From Seleniivibrio sp. (GTDB lineage Bacteria; Chrysiogenota; Deferribacteres; Deferribacterales; Geovibrionaceae), in the NCBI RefSeq assembly GCF_021209385.1, contig NZ_JAJOIL010000031.1:16407-80406 (forward strand): a stretch of DNA of 64,000 nt. Direction: 5' to 3'. A model generated the notes under the pieces. That model was given only the letters and a program-made list of their open reading frames with translations, made no database searches and was not told where the DNA came from. Below are positions 50,163-58,840 of this stretch, piece after piece; position 1 is the first letter of the stretch, and each line of letters starts with the position of its first letter. Made by a program: the position numbers and the translations under genes.

Positions 50163-51287
50163 ATGAAAAAAGCTTATCTGGTACTTTCCGACGGCACTGT
50201 CTTTGAAGGGACGTCATTCGGCGCAGACGGCACCTGCGAAGGCGAGGTTGTTTTTAATACATCCATAACAGGCTATCAGGAGATTCTCACCGACCCGTCA
50301 TACTTCGGGCAGATGGTCGCCATGACCTATCCGCTGATAGGTAACTACGGCATCAACAGCGAAGATTTTGAATCCGACAAGGTGTGGCTCTCCGCTTTCA
50401 TAGTTAAAGAATACAGCCAGATCTACTCAAACTACAGAGCTGACAAATCTCTCGGCGATTTCCTGAAAGAGCAGGGCGTTATCGGTATCGAAGGCATCGA
50501 CACACGGATGCTTGTCAGACACATCCGCGAACAGGGTTCTATGAACGCCATAATAAGCACCGAGACAGACGACGTTGAAAAGCTGAAACAGATGGCTGCT
50601 GCTATCAAAAGCATCGAGGGGCAGGACTACGTTCAAAGCGTAACATGTAAAAAAGCTTATAAATGGACACAGAAGACTTGGACTCTGGAAGAGGGCTACA
50701 CAGACGTTGTGAATCCTTCAAAACATATAGTTGCCGTGGACTTCGGTATAAAGAAGAACATTCTCAGATATTTCGCGGATATGGGCTGTGAGGTCACTGT
50801 TGTTCCTGCGAATACCTCTTTTGAAGAGATAGATGCCATTAAACCCGACGGTGTCTTCCTTTCAAACGGTCCCGGTGACCCAGAACCCGTTAAATATGCA
50901 ATCGAACTTGCGAAAAAGCTTATAGGCAAATATCCCGTATTCGGAATCTGCCTCGGAAACCAGATACTTGGGCTTGCCATGGGCGGAAAGACATACAAAC
51001 TGAAATTCGGTCACCACGGCGGCAATCAGCCTGTTAAAGATTATGAGACAGGTAAAGTTGAGATCACCGCTCAGAATCACTGCTTCGCTGTTGACGTGGA
51101 CAGCCTTGGCGATCAGGTTGAGGTCACTCATATAAACCTGAACGACAAAACAGTGGAAGGATTGAAACATAAAACGTACCCCATGTTCTCTGTGCAGTAC
51201 CACCCCGAAAACGGCCCCGGACCGCAGGACGCAACATACCTTTTTGAGCGCTTTATCAATATGATAGACAAACATAAAAGTGCATAA
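50163..51287 (+). CDS. carA: Carbamoyl-phosphate synthase small (glutaminase) subunit CarA
   Basis: Releases ammonia from glutamine for CarB to make carbamoyl phosphate for arginine and pyrimidines. The 374 residues show the CarA N-domain (LVLSDGTVFEGTSFGADGTCEGEVVFNTSITGYQEILTDPSYFGQMV) and the class I amidotransferase domain with Cys in VFGICLGNQILGLA (~262) and His in FSVQYHPENGPGPQD (~348). The large subunit gene is not in the window. Its stop overlaps the mltG start as TAATG, so the two are cotranscribed. Confidence 0.97.
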   Translation: MKKAYLVLSDGTVFEGTSFGADGTCEGEVVFNTSITGYQEILTDPSYFGQMVAMTYPLIGNYGINSEDFESDKVWLSAFIVKEYSQIYSNYRADKSLGDFLKEQGVIGIEGIDTRMLVRHIREQGSMNAIISTETDDVEKLKQMAAAIKSIEGQDYVQSVTCKKAYKWTQKTWTLEEGYTDVVNPSKHIVAVDFGIKKNILRYFADMGCEVTVVPANTSFEEIDAIKPDGVFLSNGPGDPEPVKYAIELAKKLIGKYPVFGICLGNQILGLAMGGKTYKLKFGHHGGNQPVKDYETGKVEITAQNHCFAVDVDSLGDQVEVTHINLNDKTVEGLKHKTYPMFSVQYHPENGPGPQDATYLFERFINMIDKHKSA

Positions 51288-52282
51288 TGTTAAGAATAGC
51301 TGTTATCGCATTTGCAGTTGTGATGTTCCTTGCCACTGCATCGTTCGGTCTATGGACGGTGAAGTGCGAGGATTTTCTGGACAAGACACGCGTCACCGCT
51401 GAAATAACCGTTCCTAAAACGAACGGTTTCAATGTGATGTACGAAAGTGTGATAGCGGAGCTGAATCCGCCGCTCATGTTCAGAGAATATCTCATTCGTA
51501 TGAAAGAGATAGACGTTAATATGAAATACGGCTATTACAAAGTCGAAGATACTCCGCTGAAAGATTTCCTGAATCTCATAATTCAGGGCAAACAGTCTAC
51601 GATGAAGATAACCTTTCCCGAAGGGTTCAATACTTATGATATGTCTGCAAGAGTGGAGCGCTTCATTGTTGACGACGGCGAAGAATTTTTCCGGCTGACA
51701 AGGGACAAGGACTACATCTTCGAGCTTACAGGGCAGCATCTTGAAAGTCTTGAGGGTTATCTCTATCCCAGCACATATACCTTTGAACCCATGACCAGAC
51801 CCAAAAAGGTCATTAAAACCCTTTACTGGTATTTCAAAAAACAACTTCCTGCGGACATCGAAAGTCGCGCGGCGGCACTCGGTATGTCGGTTAACGATAT
51901 TATCATTCTGGCTTCTATAATACAGAAAGAGACCTATGACCCAGCGGAAGCTCCTGTGATATCTTCCGTTTACCATAACCGTCTGCGCAAAGGGATGCGT
52001 CTTCAGGCGGATCCTACGGTCATTTACGGGCTTATGCCGGAGTTTGACGGCAACCTGCGCAAACGTGACCTGCAAGACCCGTCCAACCCTTACAATACAT
52101 ACAGACACGGCGGTCTTCCGCCAACCCCTATCTGTAACCCAAGCAGGATGGCTATAGATGCGGCTTTGAACCCTGCTGACACGGGTTATCTGTATTTCGT
52201 CGCAGACAAGAACCACAGGCACACGTTCAGCGTCAGCTATGACGAACACAGAGAGAAAGTGAACATCAACCAGAAGCAATAA
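51287..52282 (+). CDS. mltG: Endolytic peptidoglycan transglycosylase MltG
   Basis: Inner-membrane lytic transglycosylase that cuts nascent glycan strands and sets their length. The N-terminal membrane helix (~3-22) is followed by a LysM-like region (YKVEDTPLKDFLNLIIQGKQ) and the YceG/MltG catalytic domain: ITFPEGFNTYDMSARV, EGYLYPSTYTF, LASIIQKETYDPAEAPVISSVYHNRLRKGMRLQADPTVIYGL with the catalytic Glu in QKE, and SNPYNTYRHGGLPPTPICNPS. At 331 aa the length is usual. It is coupled to carA. Confidence 0.95.
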   Translation: MLRIAVIAFAVVMFLATASFGLWTVKCEDFLDKTRVTAEITVPKTNGFNVMYESVIAELNPPLMFREYLIRMKEIDVNMKYGYYKVEDTPLKDFLNLIIQGKQSTMKITFPEGFNTYDMSARVERFIVDDGEEFFRLTRDKDYIFELTGQHLESLEGYLYPSTYTFEPMTRPKKVIKTLYWYFKKQLPADIESRAAALGMSVNDIIILASIIQKETYDPAEAPVISSVYHNRLRKGMRLQADPTVIYGLMPEFDGNLRKRDLQDPSNPYNTYRHGGLPPTPICNPSRMAIDAALNPADTGYLYFVADKNHRHTFSVSYDEHREKVNINQKQ

Positions 52283-52326
52283 TAAAAACACTTTCATTAT
52301 AGCAACTTGCCCGCTATTATATCTGT

Positions 52327-53673
52327 ATGCGGAACAACGTTAATATTCGTGTCCACAACAGCAAGTCCATTGAAATGAAACTGGAATACGTTCCTGCCGG
52401 AGCGCCGGACAGATCCGATTATCAGATTGATCTTTTTCTGTTTTTTCCCGGCAACATGGGTGTAAACGAATCCACATACGAAAAAAAGCATTTTTATCAG
52501 GATCTTTCGCGGAATATCCGCCTTAAAACGCCAGATTTCTATCTTAACAACTACTATAAACGACTGAAACATTTCGACGACACGAGCAGTATTGTTATGC
52601 GTTCGCCGAGCTGCGAATACATGTACAAAAAATTTGTCTGCGGCTACAGAGCAATGCTTCGCAATCACACTGAAAAAATTACAGACGCCAGCAAGGAAGA
52701 CGAGGTCGGTCTGCTTCTTGAACATGTGGAGAAGAACCGCAATATCTTTCGCAAGCTAAGAAAAAAACATGACGGGATAGAGATGTTCACTCTCGGCGAT
52801 GAGTTCACCAGTGTGGTTACGAATATATATCTGGTAAGGCTTTACGACAGGCTTTCAGCTTCCCACAGGGAGATGATAGCCGACACCATCAGAGAGGAAC
52901 TGCATTATCGGCAGGAGCATTATCCGCAGTCAACAGCGGGTGACGACGAGCAGAACGAAAAGCTTATAAACCGTTATGAATGGCTGAAAAACTATTTTTA
53001 TACAATTCTGCATCTTGCGGCAAAAAGAAAAAAAGCGGACACCGCCACAACAGTTTTTGTTTATGCCGCCGCTGCCGGACTTTCAATGGTGTTTGCAACG
53101 GTGATAGCCTTCTGGGCGCAGCAGAGATACGGTAATTTCACTCTGCCGTTCTTCGCCGCACTGGTTTTGGGGTATATGTTCAAAGACAGAATAAAGGAGA
53201 GTTCCAGAGCATACCTGCGTAAAAAATTCTCCGCGCATATTTATGATTTTGAAACGCGCATATATGAAAGCAGTAAAAAACACGCGATGGGTAAAACATA
53301 TGAGAAATCAGCATTTATAACCGTTAAAGACCTGCCTGAATATGCAATAAACGGTTATGATCCTTCAGACAACATAATCAGATTTTCAAAAAAAGTGCGG
53401 ATAAACCACCGGAAGATAAAAGATGTCATGGACAGTGAGATCGACGGCGTCACGGATATTATGAGACTGAATGTCCGGCGTTTTATATCGGGACTTGAAG
53501 AACCTCTCACACTGGTGTACTCTGTCTCCGATACTAACCTCGAAAAGAAATATGTGGAAAAAACCTACGATATGAATATCATACTTCGTGTTGCCGGAAA
53601 GAATGGTGAGGCGGTCATACGCGGGATTCTCACCGTTTCGGCGAGAGGAATAAAAAGATTCAGGATGGATTGA
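52327..53673 (+). CDS. Unknown membrane protein
   Basis: 448-residue protein that I do not recognise. The N-terminal ~235 residues are charged and soluble-looking, with MKLEYVPAGAPDRSDYQIDLFLFFPGNMGVN near the start and HYRQEHYPQS before a linker. Two adjacent hydrophobic segments follow at ~245-263 and ~272-285 (FVYAAAAGLSMVFATVIAFWAQ, FTLPFFAALVLGYMF), then a basic ~160-residue cytoplasmic-type domain ending VIRGILTVSARGIKRFRMD. The ATG has no clear ribosome site. It lies 3 bp before ppx/gppA, so is likely cotranscribed with it. The role is unknown. Confidence 0.75.
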   Translation: MRNNVNIRVHNSKSIEMKLEYVPAGAPDRSDYQIDLFLFFPGNMGVNESTYEKKHFYQDLSRNIRLKTPDFYLNNYYKRLKHFDDTSSIVMRSPSCEYMYKKFVCGYRAMLRNHTEKITDASKEDEVGLLLEHVEKNRNIFRKLRKKHDGIEMFTLGDEFTSVVTNIYLVRLYDRLSASHREMIADTIREELHYRQEHYPQSTAGDDEQNEKLINRYEWLKNYFYTILHLAAKRKKADTATTVFVYAAAAGLSMVFATVIAFWAQQRYGNFTLPFFAALVLGYMFKDRIKESSRAYLRKKFSAHIYDFETRIYESSKKHAMGKTYEKSAFITVKDLPEYAINGYDPSDNIIRFSKKVRINHRKIKDVMDSEIDGVTDIMRLNVRRFISGLEEPLTLVYSVSDTNLEKKYVEKTYDMNIILRVAGKNGEAVIRGILTVSARGIKRFRMD

Positions 53674-53676
53674 TTA

Positions 53677-54591
53677 ATGAGAGCAGCGGCAATAGATATA
53701 GGTTCCAATGCGGTAAGACTTATGATCGCAGATGTTGAAGACGGAAAGATAGTTAATATTGTGCATAAAGACAGACATGTTACAAAGCTTGCAGAAGTTT
53801 TAAGCACAAAAGGCATCCTCAGCGATGCATCAATCGAGAGAACAGTCAATGCGCTTCGGCTTTTTGCAGAGGCAATGACATATTATAAGGCAGAACGTTT
53901 CCATGCTGTCGCAACCAGCGCAGTTCGCGAGGCACGCAATTCAAGCATACTGATTGAGGCGGCTGGCAAGCTAGGTATCAATATTCAGGTGATAGACGGC
54001 ACAACAGAGGCAGGGCTTATCTTTAACGGCGTATGTTCCGCTGTGGACACAACAGAGAAAAAAGTTCTTGTGTTTGATATCGGCGGCGGCTCCACAGAGT
54101 TCATATATGCCGAACCAGGCAAAGAACAGAAGAAGATAAGCGTCCCCATGGGCGTGGTCAAGCTTGCTGAACGATATGATTTCGGCGGCGCGCTCGAAAT
54201 GGAACAGATGGACAGGATACGCATCCCCATGTTCAGCGTTTTGCAGGAGGTTGTGAATTTCCTTGAGTGCAAACCGGACATGGTCATAGGTTCGGCGGGT
54301 ACTCCTACTACACTCGCCGCCATTGAAATGCATATGGAAAATTATGACCAGATAAAAGTTAACGGTTTTGAGATAGCGAAACCACAGATAGAGGCGATAC
54401 TTAAAAAACTTTGCTCCATGACTGCCGAAAAAAGACTGCTTGTCCCCGGAATGGAAGTGGGAAGGCAGGAAGTTCTTATCCCCGGGATACTCATTACCCT
54501 TGAGCTTATGAGTATACTGGGTATGGAAAAACTTACTGTATCGGATTTCGGACTGAGGGAGGGACTTGTCGTTGCTGTCGCAAACGCTTAA
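53677..54591 (+). CDS. Exopolyphosphatase / pppGpp phosphohydrolase family protein (short form)
   Basis: Ppx/GppA enzyme of the ASKHA fold, 304 residues. Motifs are AAIDIGSNAVRLMIADV (~4-20, phosphate loop 1), ATSAVREARNS (~78-88), VIDGTTEAGLIFNGV, VFDIGGGSTEFIYAE (~130-144, loop 2) and SAGTPTTLAA (~208). The length matches the short two-domain form, without the C-terminal HD-like part of E. coli Ppx/GppA. The next gene starts inside its last 26 bases. Confidence 0.92.
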   Translation: MRAAAIDIGSNAVRLMIADVEDGKIVNIVHKDRHVTKLAEVLSTKGILSDASIERTVNALRLFAEAMTYYKAERFHAVATSAVREARNSSILIEAAGKLGINIQVIDGTTEAGLIFNGVCSAVDTTEKKVLVFDIGGGSTEFIYAEPGKEQKKISVPMGVVKLAERYDFGGALEMEQMDRIRIPMFSVLQEVVNFLECKPDMVIGSAGTPTTLAAIEMHMENYDQIKVNGFEIAKPQIEAILKKLCSMTAEKRLLVPGMEVGRQEVLIPGILITLELMSILGMEKLTVSDFGLREGLVVAVANA

Positions 54592-56071
54592 TTTTCTTTT
54601 AACACCTGTCGCTATGGGACTGGTCGGATACGGCACAAACTGGCTTGCCATTAAAATGCTGTTTCGTCCTCATAAGGCTTCCGTGCTGTCTTTCGGATGG
54701 CAGGGTGTAATACCGAAGAACAGGGCTAAGCTCGCACGCGAGATCGGACATCTCGTCGGTGATAAGCTTTTGCGCAGAGAGGACATTAAGAACGCTTTCT
54801 TTAACGGAGCTGTTCAGGAACGCATGGAAAAAGCTGTTGAACATGAACTCATCGCTTTTCTCGAAAAAGACTACGGTACTCTTGCCGACATTATATCAAA
54901 GTCCGGCTATCAGCCGGCGACCGTAATTTCCGCGGCGCTGTCCGCACTTAACTCAGGCGGATTTCTGGACAAGGTCTTTGACGCGGCGGCAGACGACGTT
55001 CTGAACGCCGTTTACGGATTCAAAATAGGTGAACTTGATAAATATCATGACAACCTGAAAACAGCTGTGGAAAGCTTCCTTTCATCACAGAAGATACAGG
55101 AAGAGGCTGGAAGCGCCGTTTCCGCGTATATAAACAATCTTGTTCTTTCAGGCAAATCTCTGAACGATATAATTCCCAAAACTTTGTCGGATAAAATTCC
55201 CATGTTCTCCGCGTTTGTTACTACAAAGATACTCGATTCTCTGGAGAACGCATTTGACGATCCGAATGTCCGCGAAAGAGCGGCGGAAAAGCTGATAGAG
55301 ATGAAGAACAATCACTTCTCCGAAGGGACTATTGACCAGATGAAGCTTGGCTTCCTGAACATGTTTCTTAACGAGGATTCCGTCCGCGACATTGTGGATA
55401 AATACCTTCCAAAGCTCATAAAATCCGTGAAACAGAGCGACGATGTGAAACACCGAATAGAAAAAGCGCTCACCGGATATATCCGCGAGATAAACGAAAA
55501 ACCGCTTTACAAGCACGCGGACAGCATAGGGCTTGAAACTGTGTTCAGTCTGAAAAGTTCACTTGTAAGCGCGATTCAGCGTGCTGTGGCATCAGAGGAT
55601 ATCGCAGAGAAGATAACCTCAAAACTTATTACGTTTGTCAGGAACAACCCTGAAAAGACATTGGGCGAGGTGATAGAATCAGCCGGACTTTCGGACGTTG
55701 TGGAAGGTAATGTGCGCAGATTGGCGCGCCCCACAGACAGAAAACTGGTTTCCATGCTCTGCGGTTTCTGCGAGAACATACAAATCAATAATGTCTACAG
55801 ATTTATACCGAAAAAGATGTTCGGACGGGTAAAATCCGCCCTGATAGCGCAGATAAACAAGGTAGTTGAAAAAAATCTGGACAGAATTGTTGAGTCGGTG
55901 AATCTGCCGAAAATAACGGAAAACCGCATAAATTCTCTTGATCTTTACGAGGTTGAGAATCTTTTGTTCTCTTTTATGAAAGACAGCTTCCGGTGGATTA
56001 ACATCCTCGGCTTTGTGCTGGGGTTCCTTTTCGGTCTGGCGCAGGCGATATTCATTTACAGCGTGTCGTAA
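54566..56071 (+). CDS. DUF445-family membrane protein
   Basis: 501-residue protein of the DUF445 family. The N-terminal hydrophobic stretch with VGYGTNWLAIKMLFRPHKA (~20-38) and IPKNRAKLAREIGHLVGDKLL (~49-69) are the family marks. A long helical region of ~400 residues follows, and a C-terminal membrane helix (~479-499). The start is non-ATG: TTG 54566 or TTG 54572, both close to GGGAGG inside the ppx/gppA gene. The family's function is unknown; the two membrane ends suggest a domain spanning the periplasm. Its 3' end overlaps the convergent kinase gene by 16 bases. Confidence 0.88.
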   Translation: MSLLSQTLNFLLTPVAMGLVGYGTNWLAIKMLFRPHKASVLSFGWQGVIPKNRAKLAREIGHLVGDKLLRREDIKNAFFNGAVQERMEKAVEHELIAFLEKDYGTLADIISKSGYQPATVISAALSALNSGGFLDKVFDAAADDVLNAVYGFKIGELDKYHDNLKTAVESFLSSQKIQEEAGSAVSAYINNLVLSGKSLNDIIPKTLSDKIPMFSAFVTTKILDSLENAFDDPNVRERAAEKLIEMKNNHFSEGTIDQMKLGFLNMFLNEDSVRDIVDKYLPKLIKSVKQSDDVKHRIEKALTGYIREINEKPLYKHADSIGLETVFSLKSSLVSAIQRAVASEDIAEKITSKLITFVRNNPEKTLGEVIESAGLSDVVEGNVRRLARPTDRKLVSMLCGFCENIQINNVYRFIPKKMFGRVKSALIAQINKVVEKNLDRIVESVNLPKITENRINSLDLYEVENLLFSFMKDSFRWINILGFVLGFLFGLAQAIFIYSVS

Positions 56072-58218
56072 CTCTCCGGTGCCGGAAGACTTCTGAGCTC
56101 CACAATGAATTTTGTCCCCGGATTCATGTTCTCAAAATAGAGCCTGCCGCGCATGTTCTGTTCTATGATTATTTTGGACATGTAAAGCCCGACGCCCGTT
56201 CCTTTCCCTTCCTCTTTGGTGGAAAAATAGGGTTCAAATATCCTTTCGGCAATGTCTTTCTGAATACCGGTGCCGTTGTCTGTTACGCAGACTGTTGCAA
56301 GCCCGTCGCGCTCTTTAACGCTGACCTCTATGACGCCTTTTACAGAAGAATCCTGTTCCATGCAGTCCGTAACCGCGTCACGGGCATTTTGAACGAGGTT
56401 TAAAAGAACCTGTTTAAACTCATTCGGAAACCCTTTGACGTATATTTTTGCGTCAATCTCAGTTTCAAACGATTCAAAATCCGTATACTGAACCCGTTTG
56501 CCGTTGAACTCTATAATAAGCTCAATGCCGCTTCTGGTAAGCTGTACGCCCAGAAGTGAGGTTGAGTTTGCAGTTTCCCTGCAAAGTTCAAAGACAACTT
56601 CATCCTTATCAGGTTTAAAGAAGTTTTTGAAGTCGTCTATTGTCTTTGACATGAAATTTATCTGTTTCATCGACTGCTGGACAAGGTCGCGCACATAGTT
56701 TTCGTCCAGCTCGCCGTGTTTATACGAATCTTCAAAATCCTGTACGAATATGGCTATGGTGTTGAGCGGCTGCCTCCATTGGTGGGCTATGGCACTCATC
56801 ATCTGACCCATTGCCGCCATCTTTGACTGCTGCATCATGAGCCTTTCGTTCTGGCGTCGTTTCTGTACTTCCTGCTCAACCTTTTTCTCAAGATATTCCT
56901 GTCTGCGGTTCAGCAGTTCGCTGGCTTTTTTACGCGAAGTAACATCCATGATAACTAGCTGTATGAAGGTTCTGCCGCCTATTTCAAGCCTGCTTGCGGA
57001 TATCTCCGCGTTGAATACGTCGCCCCACGATTTTACAAAATCGAGTTCAAACGACCATTTTTTGGTTTTATTCATTTTATTCAGAATTTCTTCGACTTTA
57101 GGTATGTGTTCTTTAACCACAAGCATTTCAAGGAACATCTGAAGCAGTTCGCTGCGTTCATATCCGAACTGTGCCACCATCTCACCGTTAACGTCAGTGA
57201 GCGCTCCCTCTTCACTGATTATTGCTATGGGGTTGTATGATGTGTTGAACAGCGTGCTGTATTTTTCTTCGTTCTCTTTCAGCCGCTCTTCCATACGAAT
57301 GCGTTCTTCTATCTCCTGCTGAAGTTCTATGTTTTTGTTTGTTATTTCGCGGGTTTTACGGTTAACCTCGGCACGGAGAATCAGCACAACTGAGATGATG
57401 AAAAGTACAGGAAGCAGTAGTATCGCGAAAATGAGCTTAGTATTTGCCAGAAAATCCGGTTTTGATGCGAATGCCAGCCATTTTTCGTAACTTTGCTGGT
57501 ATACAGAGCCTTCTGCGTGTTTCATCTCCGTAAGCCGCATATCCAGTTTTCGTATCAGCATCGGAGTGAGAGGCGAATCTTTAACAAGTCCGAAGCGCAC
57601 CTCAACAGGGTTCATAAGAATAGTTGTTTTCTGAAGGTTATATTTTTCGCCGTTCGCCATAGTGAAAAAACGATTTGCCAGACATCCGTCAGCCTTTCCG
57701 TTTTTGACCTTATGCATTGCTTCATCGTAGGTTTCGGTGAAAAGATAATTAATTTTTACGCCGAAACGTTTGGCAATTTCCTGTATACCGTTGTCACTTG
57801 TGAAATATATGTCGTCTTTCAGAACTGCGATCGTCTTGTTGTTAAGGTCAAGTATGGAATCAGCTGTTATACCTTTGCGGACGGATATCTGCCCCCAGTT
57901 ACTGATAATGTTTTCATTGCTGAATGTCATGTATTGGGTTCGCTCAAGGTTGAAACCGATAGGGACAAGAATGTCTATTTTGCCCTCTTTGAGCATGTTC
58001 AGCGTGTTTGGCCATGTGTCGTAAACATATGTCAGGTGCCAGTTTTCTTTTACTGCGATATCTTTAAGGATGTCATAGCAGAAACCTTCTATCCTGCCGT
58101 TTTCATTTTTGAAGATCAGCGGATAGTTCTGATATATTCCGACGCGAATATTCTGAGCAAGTGCGGGCATTGCTGTTAAAATCAAAAAAAAGAAAATAAT
58201 TGTTAATGTTTTGCGCAA
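56056..58218 (-). CDS. Hybrid-input sensor histidine kinase (periplasmic SBP + PAS)
   Basis: 720-residue sensor. The order is signal peptide (1-21), periplasmic solute-binding type-3 domain (~24-250; VGIYQNYPLIFKNENGRIEGFCYDILKDIA), membrane helix (~262-285), coiled coil, PAS domain (~320-435; NPIAIISEEGALTDVNGEMVAQFGY), and kinase with His in AIAHQWRQPLNTIAIF and ATPase motifs NLVQNARDAV, DNGTGI, PYFSTKEEGKGTGVGLYMSK. It would sense an amino acid or similar small ligand. No response regulator is adjacent. It starts with TTG 58218; its GGAG ribosome site lies in a perfect inverted repeat. Confidence 0.92.
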   Translation of the reverse strand: MRKTLTIIFFFLILTAMPALAQNIRVGIYQNYPLIFKNENGRIEGFCYDILKDIAVKENWHLTYVYDTWPNTLNMLKEGKIDILVPIGFNLERTQYMTFSNENIISNWGQISVRKGITADSILDLNNKTIAVLKDDIYFTSDNGIQEIAKRFGVKINYLFTETYDEAMHKVKNGKADGCLANRFFTMANGEKYNLQKTTILMNPVEVRFGLVKDSPLTPMLIRKLDMRLTEMKHAEGSVYQQSYEKWLAFASKPDFLANTKLIFAILLLPVLFIISVVLILRAEVNRKTREITNKNIELQQEIEERIRMEERLKENEEKYSTLFNTSYNPIAIISEEGALTDVNGEMVAQFGYERSELLQMFLEMLVVKEHIPKVEEILNKMNKTKKWSFELDFVKSWGDVFNAEISASRLEIGGRTFIQLVIMDVTSRKKASELLNRRQEYLEKKVEQEVQKRRQNERLMMQQSKMAAMGQMMSAIAHQWRQPLNTIAIFVQDFEDSYKHGELDENYVRDLVQQSMKQINFMSKTIDDFKNFFKPDKDEVVFELCRETANSTSLLGVQLTRSGIELIIEFNGKRVQYTDFESFETEIDAKIYVKGFPNEFKQVLLNLVQNARDAVTDCMEQDSSVKGVIEVSVKERDGLATVCVTDNGTGIQKDIAERIFEPYFSTKEEGKGTGVGLYMSKIIIEQNMRGRLYFENMNPGTKFIVELRSLPAPESYDTL

Positions 58219-58222
58219 GACA

Positions 58223-58251
58223 AAACTCCATATGAAATTATATTGGAGTTT
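58223..58251 (-). promoter_or_regulatory. Inverted repeat covering the kinase ribosome-binding site
   Basis: Minus-strand AAACTCCA, 13-base spacer, TGGAGTTT, then TGTC and the TTG start. The GGAG ribosome site is in the right arm, so the fold would hide it. A protein operator at the same place is also possible. Confidence 0.6.
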
Positions 58252-58313
58252 ATCAAATAAAAGTTTATTTCACAAGTAAATCGCCGTTTTATATGTATAA
58301 ATTTTTGTTTTGA

Positions 58314-58342
58314 TTGACAAAAACTGCAGGTTAAAATAGTAT
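58314..58342 (+). promoter_or_regulatory. Sigma70-type promoter of tRNA-Leu
   Basis: TTGACA (58314-58319), 17-base spacer, TAGTAT (58337-58342), 24 bp upstream of the tRNA. Confidence 0.75.
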
Positions 58343-58366
58343 GTTGTTCGTTTTTTATATATTGAT

Positions 58367-58450
58367 GCCGGAATGGTGGAACTGGTAGACGCGCTGGACT
58401 CAAAATCCGGTGCCAGCAATGGCGTGGGGGTTCGATTCCCCCTTCCGGCA
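58367..58450 (+). tRNA. tRNA-Leu (anticodon CAA)
   Basis: 84-base class II tRNA. The acceptor arms GCCGGAA and TTCCGGC pair fully, with discriminator A. The anticodon arm CTGGA-CTCAAAA-TCCGG places CAA at 34-36. A long variable arm and the T arm GGGGG-TTCGATT-CCCCC follow. CCA is not encoded. It reads UUG codons. Confidence 0.97.
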
Positions 58451-58840
58451 TATAATAAGGGGATACTGACATTGTTGGTATCCCCTTATTATTTATTGAA
58501 ATATGAGGGAATCGAACGCCGATGAGCGCTGACCGGTATCATCTCTTTTTTATTATTTCTTTAATCGTTTCTTGTTACATATTAAGTATTTTGCTGTTTA
58601 TAAATTACATGCATGTAACATTTGGGTTGCAAAAAATACCTGAAAATGCTAATTTATATGAAGCACTAAGACTTAAAAAAATTAGTAATCTTAAATAAAG
58701 TCAAAAATTAGTATCAGTATATGTCTCTTTTTATATCAAATATCACTACGGCATATTCATTTTTTATTGAAAATATTATTCTTATATTGCAATAGTTTAT
58801 CTTGTTTTTGTCTTTATTTGATTTGATAAAAGAGGTGTTG
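58451..58840. other. Intergenic region after tRNA-Leu with terminator and T-arm-like inverted copy
   Basis: This 390-bp gap starts with a terminator hairpin (58453-58494), then GGGAATCGAAC at about 58508-58518, an inverted copy of the tRNA T-arm sequence GTTCGATTCCC. The remainder is AT-rich, with no gene recognised. It ends at the ribosome site of proV. Confidence 0.6.
58453..58494 (+). terminator. Terminator after tRNA-Leu
   Basis: AATAAGGGGATAC-TGACATTGTTG-GTATCCCCTTATT, a 13-bp perfect stem. The tail ATTTATT is only moderately T-rich. Confidence 0.75.

Noticed and set aside
51350..52297. 315-codon open frame antisense to mltG
   Set aside because: Fully opposite a secure mltG gene, with no recognisable domain; a by-product of codon bias.
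58203..58472. 90-codon minus-strand frame across the tRNA-Leu
   Set aside because: It covers the tRNA and the promoter on the other strand; no coding evidence.
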